The notes: a model not told the origin generated them from the sequence alone. 64,000 nt of DNA from Rhodococcus ruber (GCF_027270735.1 NZ_JAPWIJ010000009.1:124001-188000), one strand, 5' to 3'; shown: positions 53,636 through 62,499, counted from the stretch's first letter. A program made the numbers and translations.

Positions 53636-54450
53636 GCAATGTCCTCTCGTCGGGCGGCAGGGACCAGTTCGCCCGCATATCGTGCGTTCTCCTCGGCGGC
53701 GGTCAGTACGAGTCCACCGTCCACGGTGATGGTGGTGCCGGTGAGATAGCTCGAAGCCGATCCGGCGAGAAAAACTGCGGCCGCGGCTACTTCGTTCACT
53801 CCGGCAGGCCTTCCCATGGGAATGGCCGGACGCGCAATGTTCGCGTACGACGATTCGTCGGCGACGCCGTTCATCGCGGTTGCGGTTTCTCCGGGAGCTA
53901 CCGAATTGACGCGGACACCGTGCCGCGCGAATTCGAGCGCGAGCACCTTCCCCGACGCCGCCAGTGCTGCCTTGCTGGCGCAGTAGATCGCGCCGCCGGT
54001 GATCGGGATCGAATCGTGAACGGAGGTGATGTTGACGATCGACCCCGCGATACCGTCGGAGATCATGCGGCGACCGACCGCCGATGCCAACGCGAGTGGA
54101 GTGACGGTGTTGATCGCCAGGACGTCCTCCATCCGTTGGATATCGAGCGCATCGGCCGACGACCGGTCGTTGACCCCGGCATTGTTGATCAGGCATCGGA
54201 TCTCACCGAGCTCGCTCACCGCGCCCTCGACCGCGGCGACCGTGGCACGCGCGTCACGCAGATCGAGTTGGAGCGCAGTCGCGTCGACGGGATACGAGGC
54301 TCGAATGTCGTCCACCAGTCGGCTGATTCGATCTGCACCGTTTCCGTACCCGAGGATCAGATTGTGCCCCTCGTTCGCGAGCGCCAGCGCGATCGCGCGA
54401 CCTATTCCGCTGCTCGCGCCGGTGACGACGGTGTAGCCGGGCCTACTCAA
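53632..54450 (-). CDS. Short-chain dehydrogenase/reductase
   Basis: This 272-residue classical SDR has the TGASSGIG cofactor motif (residues 10-17), NNAGV near 90, catalytic Ser in NITSVHDS and YCASK (Tyr and Lys) near 157. The start is TTG at 54450, which overlaps the end of the ADH gene by 8 nt; no ATG or GTG gives a full Rossmann start. SDRs reduce or oxidise cyclitol ketones in known C7-cyclitol pathways (for example AcbN), so it fits the cluster. Confidence 0.87.
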   Translation of the reverse strand: MSRPGYTVVTGASSGIGRAIALALANEGHNLILGYGNGADRISRLVDDIRASYPVDATALQLDLRDARATVAAVEGAVSELGEIRCLINNAGVNDRSSADALDIQRMEDVLAINTVTPLALASAVGRRMISDGIAGSIVNITSVHDSIPITGGAIYCASKAALAASGKVLALEFARHGVRVNSVAPGETATAMNGVADESSYANIARPAIPMGRPAGVNEVAAAAVFLAGSASSYLTGTTITVDGGLVLTAAEENARYAGELVPAARREDIA

Positions 54451-55438
54451 CTGCGATCACCACCTTCGGTCGCGTTCTGCGGCTTTCGAGGCGATCGAAT
54501 GCCGCTTTGACATCGGACATCGGGACCACACTGTCGATGAGCGCCGCCAGTGCGGGACGAATCAGCGGAAAGAGCGCTGCTGCACGGCGATAGTGATCGA
54601 CACCGTGACGTATTCCGATGATCGAGATTCCCGCCAGAGCGACCGCTCCGGGATCGATGGACTCCGAGTGTGCGGCGACGCCCACGAGAATGCACTTACC
54701 GCCGGGGCGCAGTACGCCGATCGCCGTGCTCAGCGCGCCGACGCCGCCCGATGCCTCCACGACGACGTCGTACGGCCCGCTGAGGTCACCTGCCTCGGTG
54801 TAGCTCCGAGTCACTGCGCTCGCGCCGAGGTGTTCGACGCATCGCGGTTCGAGAACGTCGACGGTGACGGGGTATCGAGACAGCATGGCCACCGCGAGAC
54901 TTCCGATGGTTCCCGCGCCGAGAACGAGGATCCGATCGCCCGGAGACACCGACGCCGCGTCGACGGCCTCGAGCACGGTGACCAGCGGTTCGATCAGGAC
55001 GTGTTCCGGTGCGGCGGGCACGCGACCGAGCGAGACCACGGCGCGGCGGGGCATGACGAGGAATTGTGCTGCTGCGCCGCCGTGTTCGTACAGTCCTACC
55101 TCCCGGAGGTCCGAACACTGGTTACGTTTGCCCGATCCGCAGGCGGTGCAGGACTGGCAGAAGAGCATGGTGCTGCCGGTGACGGAGTCACCTGTCTCGA
55201 GGTCGCGCACGCCGCTGCCGGTCCGGTCGACGACTCCGACCCACTCGTGTCCGAAGTGGTGTGGAAAGGTCGTCTTCCCATCGGTCAGGTACGAGGATGT
55301 GCCGTGCAGCAGTTCCAGATCCGTGCCGCACAGTCCGACGTAGGAGATTGCGACGACGACGTCGTCCGGGCCGCAGACGGGGGCGTCGAGCTCGACGATC
55401 GATACCGAATGCGGCGCGTCGATCACGGCGGCTCTCAT
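54443..55438 (-). CDS. Zinc-containing alcohol dehydrogenase
   Basis: This 331-residue MDR protein has a complete zinc apparatus. The catalytic site is VGLCGTDLELLHG and HHFGHEWVGVV. The structural lobe is CQSCTACGSGKRNQC (four cysteines, with the first in LFCQSC). The NAD-binding motif is VLGAGTIGS. It resembles sorbitol or L-idonate dehydrogenases, which act on polyols, and suits a cyclitol oxidation. It overlaps the MFS gene by 4 nt. Confidence 0.9.
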   Translation of the reverse strand: MRAAVIDAPHSVSIVELDAPVCGPDDVVVAISYVGLCGTDLELLHGTSSYLTDGKTTFPHHFGHEWVGVVDRTGSGVRDLETGDSVTGSTMLFCQSCTACGSGKRNQCSDLREVGLYEHGGAAAQFLVMPRRAVVSLGRVPAAPEHVLIEPLVTVLEAVDAASVSPGDRILVLGAGTIGSLAVAMLSRYPVTVDVLEPRCVEHLGASAVTRSYTEAGDLSGPYDVVVEASGGVGALSTAIGVLRPGGKCILVGVAAHSESIDPGAVALAGISIIGIRHGVDHYRRAAALFPLIRPALAALIDSVVPMSDVKAAFDRLESRRTRPKVVIAVE

Positions 55439-56625
55439 CCGGCCACCCGCGACGCGCGACGACTGACGAACAGCAATACCACGGCACCGACGGCGAGAGC
55501 AGCTCCGATGGCAGGAAGGACCGAGACACTGGTGCCGCCGGACAGGGCGATGGAGCCGATCCAGGCCCCCGCTGCGTTCGCGAGTTGGAATCCGGCGATG
55601 TTGACGGTGGCTGCGAGGTGGGGAGCTTCACTGGCCGCGCCGATCAGTTTCGACGCCAGCGGCGGAATGATGGAGAATCCCGCTGCACCGAGAACGAACA
55701 TCCACGCGAATGCGAACCACGGTGTGCCACCGAAGAGGAACAGTACGACCAGGGAGACCGCCAGGGCCGTCAATGCCGTGTAGAGCGTCTTGTCCAGAGC
55801 TTTGTCCGCGAAGTAGCCGCCGAGCTGATTGCCGACCACCGAGCCGACGCCGAAGACGAACAGCACAATGGTGACGGTGGACGCGGAGATGCCTGCGTGA
55901 TCTGTGAGGTACGGCGAGATGTAGGTGAACACCACGAACAAGGCAGCCTGGCTCAGGGCGGTGAGACCGATTGCCCACAACACCGGGCCGCGCGTGAACA
56001 CACTCAGTTCCGAGGCGACACTGCCGGTCTGGTGCGAGGGCGCGGCGTTCCGAGTCGAGGCGATCAACGCAGCGGTGACGAACAACTGGAACAGGGCGAC
56101 GATGGCGAAAGACCAGCGCCAACCCAGCTGCGAGCCGATCAGCGTGCCCAGCGGAACGCCGAGGACGGTGGCCAGGTTGAGACCGAGCGTCACTCGAGCG
56201 ATCACGCGGCCCTGAAACTCCGGCTCCACCAACGAGGTTGCCAACACCAGGCAAAGTGCGAAGAACGTGGCGTGGGGGAGGGCGGTGATGACGCGGAATA
56301 TCACGAGTGTCGCGAAGTTCGGGGCCAGCGCGGTTCCGATGTTGCCGATGACGAACAGGGCCATCAATGCGGCGACGAGAGGTGTTCGAGGAACACGGGT
56401 GGTGGCGATGGTGAGCAGTGGTCCGCCGATGACGACTGTGACGGCGTAGATCGTGATCAGCAGTCCTGCAGTCGAATTGCCTACGCCGACATCGGAGGAG
56501 ATGTCCGGCAGAACTCCGGCGACGAGGTATTCGACGGTTCCCACCCCGAATACTGCGAGCAGCATCCAGATGATGGCCGCGTTCGCGTTGACAGCGGGCG
56601 CTTCGTGGCGTGTCTCGGTGACCAT
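55435..56625 (-). CDS. Major facilitator superfamily transporter (DHA1-like)
   Basis: This 396-residue membrane transporter has about 12 segments and the DHA1/AraJ-type opening (MLLAVFGVGTVEYLVAGVLP). Members of this group export drugs, sugars or metabolites. In a biosynthetic operon it most likely exports the final product and may give self-resistance. It follows the KAS III-like gene with a 4-nt gap. Confidence 0.9.
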   Translation of the reverse strand: MVTETRHEAPAVNANAAIIWMLLAVFGVGTVEYLVAGVLPDISSDVGVGNSTAGLLITIYAVTVVIGGPLLTIATTRVPRTPLVAALMALFVIGNIGTALAPNFATLVIFRVITALPHATFFALCLVLATSLVEPEFQGRVIARVTLGLNLATVLGVPLGTLIGSQLGWRWSFAIVALFQLFVTAALIASTRNAAPSHQTGSVASELSVFTRGPVLWAIGLTALSQAALFVVFTYISPYLTDHAGISASTVTIVLFVFGVGSVVGNQLGGYFADKALDKTLYTALTALAVSLVVLFLFGGTPWFAFAWMFVLGAAGFSIIPPLASKLIGAASEAPHLAATVNIAGFQLANAAGAWIGSIALSGGTSVSVLPAIGAALAVGAVVLLFVSRRASRVAG

Positions 56626-56629
56626 TTCA

Positions 56630-57667
56630 CTATCCCTTCGTGGTGTTGTCGTGGCCGGTGTATTCGACTACTGCGCATCCCCAGGTGAACCCGACACCGA
56701 TGCCGGTGAGCATGATTCGGTCGCCGGGCTGCACTGTTTCGGTGCGGCGAAGCAGGTCGAGGCCGAGCAGTGGGTCTGCGGCACCGGTGTGGCCGATCGT
56801 GCGACCGAGCTCGACCAGCGTCTGATCGGGTCTGATCTTGAGAGGCTCGAAGCACTGCTTTCGGAGCAGCACATTGCCGAAGTTGGGCACGATCCACCGG
56901 GCTATCTCACCGTGATGGGTCGACGAGTCGCCCAACGCCGTTTCGGCGCAACGACTCAGGGCGGCCGCATTGCGAGACCAGAACTCGTCGATGGTGTGCG
57001 TCTGGGTGAACCCGCCGACGCGCGCGCGTAGATCGATGGGACCGTCGGTGCCGTAGACCGGCATGTCCAGTCTGTCGTGGCCGCGGTGCATCTGCTCGAG
57101 GTGTGCATCGGTCACCACTGATGTGGACAGCACGCGGAAGGGGCCGGGATCGGGTCCGACGACGGCGGCAGCTGCACCGTCTCCGTAGACCAGTCCACTG
57201 TCGGACTTCCACCGGTCGAAGAGCGGCATGCGCCACGCGTCGGACGCGGTCACCAGCCCCTTGCCGCGTCCGTCGAACCAGCGACCGATCATCTCCATGC
57301 CCACGATCGCGCCTGCGCATGCGGTGCGAATCTCGATGGGCAGGCAGTCGTCGATGCCGAGTTCGTTCTGGATGTAGGCACCGCAGTTCCAGGCCTCCAG
57401 GCCGTTGTGCAGGACGACCGCGTGGACGAGTAGATCGATGTCATCACTGTTGATTCCGCTGTCCTGCAGCGCAGCTCGGCCCGCCAGGATGGCCATGTCC
57501 GGTGCGGTCTCGCCGAGTTCCGGGTTCGAGACCGCCGCCGATATCTGCCCGGTCTTCTGATGTTCGACTTCCTCGAACCGCCCTTCCTCGATCATATCGG
57601 CTGCCTGCACTCGAGCTTCGGGCAGATAGGAGCCGAAGCCCTCGATGTACAGGCTCTCCCACTTCAT
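56630..57667 (-). CDS. KAS III-like (thiolase-fold) acyltransferase with altered active site
   Basis: This 345-residue thiolase-fold protein resembles 3-oxoacyl-ACP synthase III. The nucleophile C117 is kept (RTACAGAIVGME). At the usual catalytic histidine (IPHQAN in FabH) it reads IVPNFGN, with N262. At the usual asparagine (GNTSAAS) it reads IGHTGAADP, with H293. The Cys-His-Asn triad thus appears as Cys-Asn-His. KAS III-like enzymes with altered triads, such as CerJ, transfer acyl groups to sugar hydroxyls instead of condensing carbons. That role would suit an acylated cyclitol. Its start overlaps the cyclase stop. Confidence 0.85.
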   Translation of the reverse strand: MKWESLYIEGFGSYLPEARVQAADMIEEGRFEEVEHQKTGQISAAVSNPELGETAPDMAILAGRAALQDSGINSDDIDLLVHAVVLHNGLEAWNCGAYIQNELGIDDCLPIEIRTACAGAIVGMEMIGRWFDGRGKGLVTASDAWRMPLFDRWKSDSGLVYGDGAAAAVVGPDPGPFRVLSTSVVTDAHLEQMHRGHDRLDMPVYGTDGPIDLRARVGGFTQTHTIDEFWSRNAAALSRCAETALGDSSTHHGEIARWIVPNFGNVLLRKQCFEPLKIRPDQTLVELGRTIGHTGAADPLLGLDLLRRTETVQPGDRIMLTGIGVGFTWGCAVVEYTGHDNTTKG

Positions 57668-58899
57668 GACGCGACCTTCGTCACCGAGACGTCGCCCGTC
57701 AGAAGCCCGGTGTTCTTCCGCGCGAGGAGAGACAGCGCGGACGCGATCTCGTCCTGCGTCACGTCGTTGGCGAAATGGTGTCCCCCGATGCCGACAGGGA
57801 GCGGCAGTCGCTGACGTCCGTCACGATGGCGAACGGTGTCTGCGAGTGCGACGTCGAGTACGCCCTTTCTGGACAACACCTCGTTCCATACGGGGAGGCC
57901 GAGCTGCTTCATCACCGTCAGGATGCGATCGAGGTCGTCACCGCTGAGGCTCCCGCGCAGGAATCCCAGCGCGGAGGTGAGTGCCATGTCGATGCTGACG
58001 GCCTCGCCGTGCAGCAGAGCGGGCAGCGCTTCCATCTCGAGTGTCGGTGAGAATGTGTGGCCGTAGTCCACGCACCGCTCGAGGCAGGACTCCCACAGAT
58101 TGGGTTGCAGCTCTTCGAGCATGAGGTGGATCGACTCGGCAATGACTTGTTTTGCAGCAGTGTCGAGTTCGGCAGAAGAACCCTGAAAGTTGTCGCCGAT
58201 CAGGCGTTGGCCGTACGTCTCGAGCAGCTCGAACAGATCGATCGACTTGATCAACGCCATCTTCAGGATCTCGGCGAGGCCGTTGGACAGGTGCCGGTCG
58301 TCGAGGGTGCGCAGGAATGCACGATCCACATAGGTAGCGATGGCCGGGGCGTACGTTCCGAGGCGGTTCTTGCCCATGCCGTAATTGACGCCCGTCTTGA
58401 CGCCCACTCCGGCGTCGACGAGACCGATGAGAGTGGTGGGAATTCTGATGTACGGGGTACCGCGCCGATAGACGCTCGCGGCGAATCCGACGACGTCGAG
58501 CAACACTCCGCCGCCGATGGCGATGACCGGCTCTCGGCGTCGGTCGATACCGAACCCGTTCATGGCGTCGACAACTCGGATGACCGAGCTCCACTCCTTC
58601 ACCGCTTCGTCGGCACGCATGGCCACGAACGATGCGGTCACGCCGTGGTGCTCGAAGTATTTTCTGATGCGATCGCCATGTATGCGATCGACATTGGTGT
58701 CGATGACGATGAGGCGCCTGTCTCCATGGGTCAACGGTGCTGCGCTGCAACCGTCCAAGAGCTGAGTGTTGTTCGGCGCAAACAGATCCCGCGCGGCAAG
58801 GACGTGGTATTCGATCTGCTTGACTGCTTGGACTTTCCACGCCGAGTCGGTGTCTGCACTGTGACTGAGTCCGAGCTTGAATGAAGCGGCACTACGCAT
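57664..58899 (-). CDS. Sedoheptulose 7-phosphate cyclase, 2-epi-5-epi-valiolone synthase type
   Basis: This 411-residue protein of the 3-dehydroquinate synthase superfamily falls with sugar phosphate cyclases like ValA and AcbC (about 410 residues; dehydroquinate synthases are nearer 360). It has EPVIAIGGGVLLDVVGFAAS, PTTLIGLVDAGVGVKTGVN, KNRLGTYAPA, zinc ligands E210 (AEILKMA), H281 (GHTFSP) and H298 (LHGEAV), and VRHRDGRQRLPLPVG. It should turn sedoheptulose 7-phosphate into a C7 cyclitol using NAD. EEVS is the best fit. The related DDGS and EVS activities cannot be excluded by eye. The ATG at 58899 has GGGGGA upstream. Confidence 0.9.
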   Translation of the reverse strand: MRSAASFKLGLSHSADTDSAWKVQAVKQIEYHVLAARDLFAPNNTQLLDGCSAAPLTHGDRRLIVIDTNVDRIHGDRIRKYFEHHGVTASFVAMRADEAVKEWSSVIRVVDAMNGFGIDRRREPVIAIGGGVLLDVVGFAASVYRRGTPYIRIPTTLIGLVDAGVGVKTGVNYGMGKNRLGTYAPAIATYVDRAFLRTLDDRHLSNGLAEILKMALIKSIDLFELLETYGQRLIGDNFQGSSAELDTAAKQVIAESIHLMLEELQPNLWESCLERCVDYGHTFSPTLEMEALPALLHGEAVSIDMALTSALGFLRGSLSGDDLDRILTVMKQLGLPVWNEVLSRKGVLDVALADTVRHRDGRQRLPLPVGIGGHHFANDVTQDEIASALSLLARKNTGLLTGDVSVTKVAS

Positions 58900-59068
58900 G
58901 TGTATCCCCCTGGACGGTGATGTGCACTCTCGGGCTGTGTTCACTCTCTGCCGTGCTGTGGCGAACCGAGGTTCTTACTGGAGCGTAGGGTATTCGTTTA
59001 TCGATCGCTACAGGAGTAGACTAGATCACAACTGCGGGAAACGGTTGTGACGAAACACAGGAGGGTCT
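58900..59068. promoter_or_regulatory. Divergent control region between the cyclitol operon and the TetR gene
   Basis: This 169-nt region is the only sizeable gap next to the 11-gene operon, so its main promoter should lie here. It contains the inverted repeat TCACAAC-N11-GTTGTGA at 59026-59050, close to the TetR start. An AGGAGGG ribosome site precedes the TetR ATG. Confidence 0.6.
59026..59050. promoter_or_regulatory. TetR-type operator candidate
   Basis: TCACAAC at 59026-59032 and GTTGTGA at 59044-59050 form perfect 7-bp arms around an 11-nt spacer. The site ends 18 nt before the TetR start codon, a usual place for an autoregulatory operator that also shuts the divergent cluster. Confidence 0.55.
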
Positions 59069-59683
59069 ATGGCAGGCGTGCCGGGTCAAGGGCGGAAATT
59101 CGATGTCGAGACCGCGCTGGATCAGGCAATGCTCGTGTTCTGGCAACACGGGTACGAGGGGACCTCTGTCTCGATGCTGACGAGCGCTATGAGCATCAAC
59201 CCGCCGAGTCTCTACAGCGCGTTCGGTGGCAAGGAGGGTTTGTTCTTCGCGGCGGTGGATCGCTACCTCGCCACGAGCGGAGACTTCATGGACCGAGCAT
59301 TCGCCGAGGAACCCCATGCCGCCACGCTCATTTCGAGGCTGCTGTACGACGCGGCGGCGCACTACACCGATGAGTCCTGTCCGGGCGGCTGCCTGATCAT
59401 CAGCTCGGCCGTCGGTGTCACCGAAGCCAACCAGACCATCGCAGATCGATTGCGCGACATGCGCAATGCCAACGTGTCACTACTGGCGAAGCGGATCTCC
59501 GACAACGTTGCCGACGGGGTGTTGCCCGTGTCGTGGGATGCCGTCGATGTAGCCGAATTCATCGGCGTGATCATTCAGGGCATGTCGCAGCGCGCGCGAG
59601 ACGGGGCATCTCGCGCTCAGTTGGAACGCGTTGCCGACATGACTCTCGCCTCGTTGGGGCCGGCGCACTCGCTCGCGCGCTGA
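59069..59683 (+). CDS. TetR-family transcriptional regulator
   Basis: This 204-residue regulator has an N-terminal TetR helix-turn-helix (residues about 10-56: ALDQAMLVFWQHGYEGTSVS, then LYSAFGGKEGLFFAAV) and a C-terminal ligand domain of the AcrR/TetR_C type with CPGGCLI. It is divergent from the cyclitol operon and convergent with the acyl-CoA ligase gene. It most likely represses the operon and responds to a pathway product or a related small molecule. Confidence 0.92.
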   Translation: MAGVPGQGRKFDVETALDQAMLVFWQHGYEGTSVSMLTSAMSINPPSLYSAFGGKEGLFFAAVDRYLATSGDFMDRAFAEEPHAATLISRLLYDAAAHYTDESCPGGCLIISSAVGVTEANQTIADRLRDMRNANVSLLAKRISDNVADGVLPVSWDAVDVAEFIGVIIQGMSQRARDGASRAQLERVADMTLASLGPAHSLAR

Positions 59684-59700
59684 CGGTGATGGGTGTCGCG

Positions 59701-61326
59701 TCACACCAGCTCGATGACGTCCAACGCTCCGTCTGCGTGTGAGCTCCGCAGCCTCTTCTTGTCGTATTTGCCGACGCTGGTTTTCGGGACCTCGTCGATG
59801 AAGGTCCAACGCTCCGGCAACTGCCAATGCGCGACGCGACTGTCGAGGAACTCTTTGAGCTCCTCTGCCGTCACCGAAGCACCCTCGCGGACAACGACGG
59901 CCACCAGAGGCCGCTCGTCCCACTTCGCGTCCGGCACACCGATCACCGCGGCCTCACGCACGGACGGGTGGCCCATCACCTGGTTCTCGAGTTCCACCGA
60001 CGAGATCCATTCGCCACCGGATTTGATGATGTCTTTGGTGCGGTCGGTCAGTCTTAGGTAGCCGCCTTCGGAGATGGTGCCCACGTCACCGGTGCGCAGC
60101 CAACCGTCGTCGAACTTGTCGTCCGCATCGGCGCGGTAGTAGCTGCCGGTGATCCACGGGCCACGCACTTCGAGTTCGCCGACGGTCTTGCCGTCCCACG
60201 GCAACACCTCACCGGCATCGCCGACGAGTCGTGCTCGCACTCCGGCGACGAATCGTCCTTGGGTGCAACGCAAGTCGAACTCGTCCTCCGGGGACAGGTC
60301 GGCGTCGGGCTTGCCGGAGGTGCCCAGTGGCGAAGTCTCGGTCATGCCCCATGCCTGGGAGATGTGCACGCCGTACTTGTCGTGGAATGCCCGCATCAGA
60401 CTCGGCGGGCACGCGCTGCCGCCGACCACCACATCGCGCAGACTCGACAGATCCGCCGGGTGATCCTCCAGATGCACGAGCAGGGCCTGCCAGATCGTCG
60501 GAACCGCGGCAGCGGCCGTCGGCCGCAGCGTCGACATCATCTCGGCCAACGGAGCCGGCTGCAGAAATCTGTCCGGCATGATCAGGGACGCACCGACCAT
60601 CAACGCCGAATAGGGCAGTCCCCACGACATCGCGTGGAACATCGGCACAATGGCCAACACTTTGTCGGACTGCGCAATTGCCATGGCGTCGGTCATGCAG
60701 CCCTGCATCGAGTGCAGATAGATCGACCGATGCGAGTACACGACGCCCTTGGGATCGCCGGTGGTGCCCGAGGTGTAACACATTGCGGCAGCGGACCGTT
60801 CGTCGAGCTCAGGCCAGTCGAATTCTTCCGGCTGACCCGCCAGCAAGTCCTCGTAGCCCAGTACTTCGATACCGTCGGGCGCAGTGACCTGCGCCGGGTC
60901 GACCCCGACCACGATGAGATGACGCAAGGTCTCGAAGGTCGGCAACAGGGGCGTCAGCAGGGGGAGCAGGCTCGCGTCGGCGATGATCACCTGATCCTCG
61001 GCATGATTGACGATGTACGTGAGCTGCTCGGGAAAGAGTCGAATGTTCAGCGTGTGCAGCACCGCGCCCATCGCAGGAATCGCCATGTAGGCCTCCATGT
61101 GCGGGGCGTTGTTCCACATGAACGTGCCGACGCGCTGATCGTCGTCGATGCCGATCGACCGTAGACCGTGCGCCAGTTGTGCTGCCCGCCTGCCCAATTC
61201 TCCGAAGGTCACCGTAGTGGGGCCACTGTCGGTCCAGGTGGTGATCTCGGCCGAGGAGTGAATGGAGGTCCCGAATCGAACCAGCTGGCCGATGGACAGT
61301 GGGGTGTCCTGCATGGTGCTCTTCAT
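59701..61326 (-). CDS. Fatty acyl-CoA ligase (AMP-binding)
   Basis: This 541-residue adenylate-forming enzyme activates a carboxylic acid, probably a medium- or long-chain fatty acid, to its CoA ester. Motifs are the phosphate loop CYTSGTTGDPKGVVYSHRS, the adenine-binding GMTETSPLG and the hinge region GWLRTGDVG to DRTKDIIKSGGEWIS, with the C-terminal catalytic lysine in KTSVGKYDKKRL. The ATG at 61326 has AGGAGC upstream. It could be independent of the cyclitol cluster or provide the acyl group for the KAS III-like protein. Confidence 0.92.
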   Translation of the reverse strand: MKSTMQDTPLSIGQLVRFGTSIHSSAEITTWTDSGPTTVTFGELGRRAAQLAHGLRSIGIDDDQRVGTFMWNNAPHMEAYMAIPAMGAVLHTLNIRLFPEQLTYIVNHAEDQVIIADASLLPLLTPLLPTFETLRHLIVVGVDPAQVTAPDGIEVLGYEDLLAGQPEEFDWPELDERSAAAMCYTSGTTGDPKGVVYSHRSIYLHSMQGCMTDAMAIAQSDKVLAIVPMFHAMSWGLPYSALMVGASLIMPDRFLQPAPLAEMMSTLRPTAAAAVPTIWQALLVHLEDHPADLSSLRDVVVGGSACPPSLMRAFHDKYGVHISQAWGMTETSPLGTSGKPDADLSPEDEFDLRCTQGRFVAGVRARLVGDAGEVLPWDGKTVGELEVRGPWITGSYYRADADDKFDDGWLRTGDVGTISEGGYLRLTDRTKDIIKSGGEWISSVELENQVMGHPSVREAAVIGVPDAKWDERPLVAVVVREGASVTAEELKEFLDSRVAHWQLPERWTFIDEVPKTSVGKYDKKRLRSSHADGALDVIELV

Positions 61327-61394
61327 CGATCTCGCTCCTGAAGTCTCGGCCTACACGTCGTTGTGCTGCGCGTCACACCATGCACGATACGGAC

Positions 61395-62474
61395 TTACTC
61401 GGACGCGTGGTCTCGGGTACCTCGGATTCGGGCATCGACCTCGCGAACGGTGTCCCGATAGATGGCCGACGTGGGATCGATGACCGCGAAGTGACCACCC
61501 GGTCCTTCGAGGTAGGCAACCGAATCCGGGCCGGCCGCAGCGGCGGCGTAGTACGCCCTACTGATCTCGAGCAAGTTGGGGTCATCGGAAACCGCACTGA
61601 CCACCAGATGCGGGACACCGAGCGGAAGCCTCGAGATCGGAGAGGATGCCTCGTACGTCTCCTGCGCACCGGCGAATCGCGCACCGATCGCATTCGATAC
61701 CGCGCCCTCGCCGAGCCAGCGCTCGTCGCCGACCCTCAGATCGAGTACACCGGCGAGGCTGACCGCAAGGGCAGTTGTGACCGGCTGTCCCACGGAATCG
61801 GCCGCTACTCGCAGTGCGAGTTGACCGCCCGCCGAATGGCCGAACAGAACGACGCGAGACAGATCCAGATCGCCGGGTGCCGTCGCCAACGCTGCGAGCG
61901 CGGATGCGACATCTCCGGTCGTGGCATCCCACTCGTGCTCGTCGGGGCGACGGTATTCGACGTTCCAGGTCGCGAAGCCGCGCTCCGTCAGATCGACGGC
62001 CATCGCGTCCATCAGGTCGAACTCCCAGCGCGAACGCCAATACCCACCGTGAACGAGCACGGCAACGGGAAAGGGGCCAGCACCGCCCGGCACGCGCAAT
62101 TCGGCGCGTTGCTCCGGGTGCTCCCCGTAGTTCACGATCGTGCCGGGATGGAAGCGGTGAAAATACACACTGTCGATCGCGAAGCGCAGCCCGTCGAGTC
62201 CGCGGCCGCGAATGTGAGCGCGGATGCCCGGAGATCTGTCCGGTGCGCACTGCCCGAGGTCGACTCGAACCGCACTGCTGTACGACGACGCATCGACGGG
62301 GATTCTGTCGCCGGGAACAACGATGACCTCGTCGGATCCGGTTGCGGCGTCGACGATTCCGCCGGACAGCCCGCGTGCGTCGAGAGCCCTGGCCACCAGT
62401 TCCTGCGCGGTGGTGGGATCGGCGAACACACCGGGCGCGGCGATGATGTCGATGTGCTTCGAGACGTCGTTCAT
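61395..62474 (-). CDS. Alpha/beta hydrolase with kynurenine formamidase-like core
   Basis: This 359-residue alpha/beta hydrolase has an oxyanion motif HGGYW (142-146), the nucleophile elbow GHSAGG (S214) and a late GGHFAVID likely to hold the catalytic histidine. The core resembles kynurenine formamidase and acetyl-esterase-type enzymes. About 115 residues precede it and are unlike the family core, possibly a separate small domain. The ATG at 62474 was taken because an upstream start would lie in the preceding hairpin region. Confidence 0.85.
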   Translation of the reverse strand: MNDVSKHIDIIAAPGVFADPTTAQELVARALDARGLSGGIVDAATGSDEVIVVPGDRIPVDASSYSSAVRVDLGQCAPDRSPGIRAHIRGRGLDGLRFAIDSVYFHRFHPGTIVNYGEHPEQRAELRVPGGAGPFPVAVLVHGGYWRSRWEFDLMDAMAVDLTERGFATWNVEYRRPDEHEWDATTGDVASALAALATAPGDLDLSRVVLFGHSAGGQLALRVAADSVGQPVTTALAVSLAGVLDLRVGDERWLGEGAVSNAIGARFAGAQETYEASSPISRLPLGVPHLVVSAVSDDPNLLEISRAYYAAAAAGPDSVAYLEGPGGHFAVIDPTSAIYRDTVREVDARIRGTRDHASE

Positions 62475-62499
62475 GGGTTTCACGCTACCCACCTGGCGT

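Noticed and set aside
55261-56688. Long plus-strand open frame opposite the MFS gene
   Set aside because: Charged, repetitive composition without any domain; the opposite strand is a clear transporter.
57664-58899. 3-dehydroquinate synthase (AroB, shikimate pathway)
   Set aside because: Length and motifs match sedoheptulose 7-phosphate cyclases, and no other shikimate genes are nearby.
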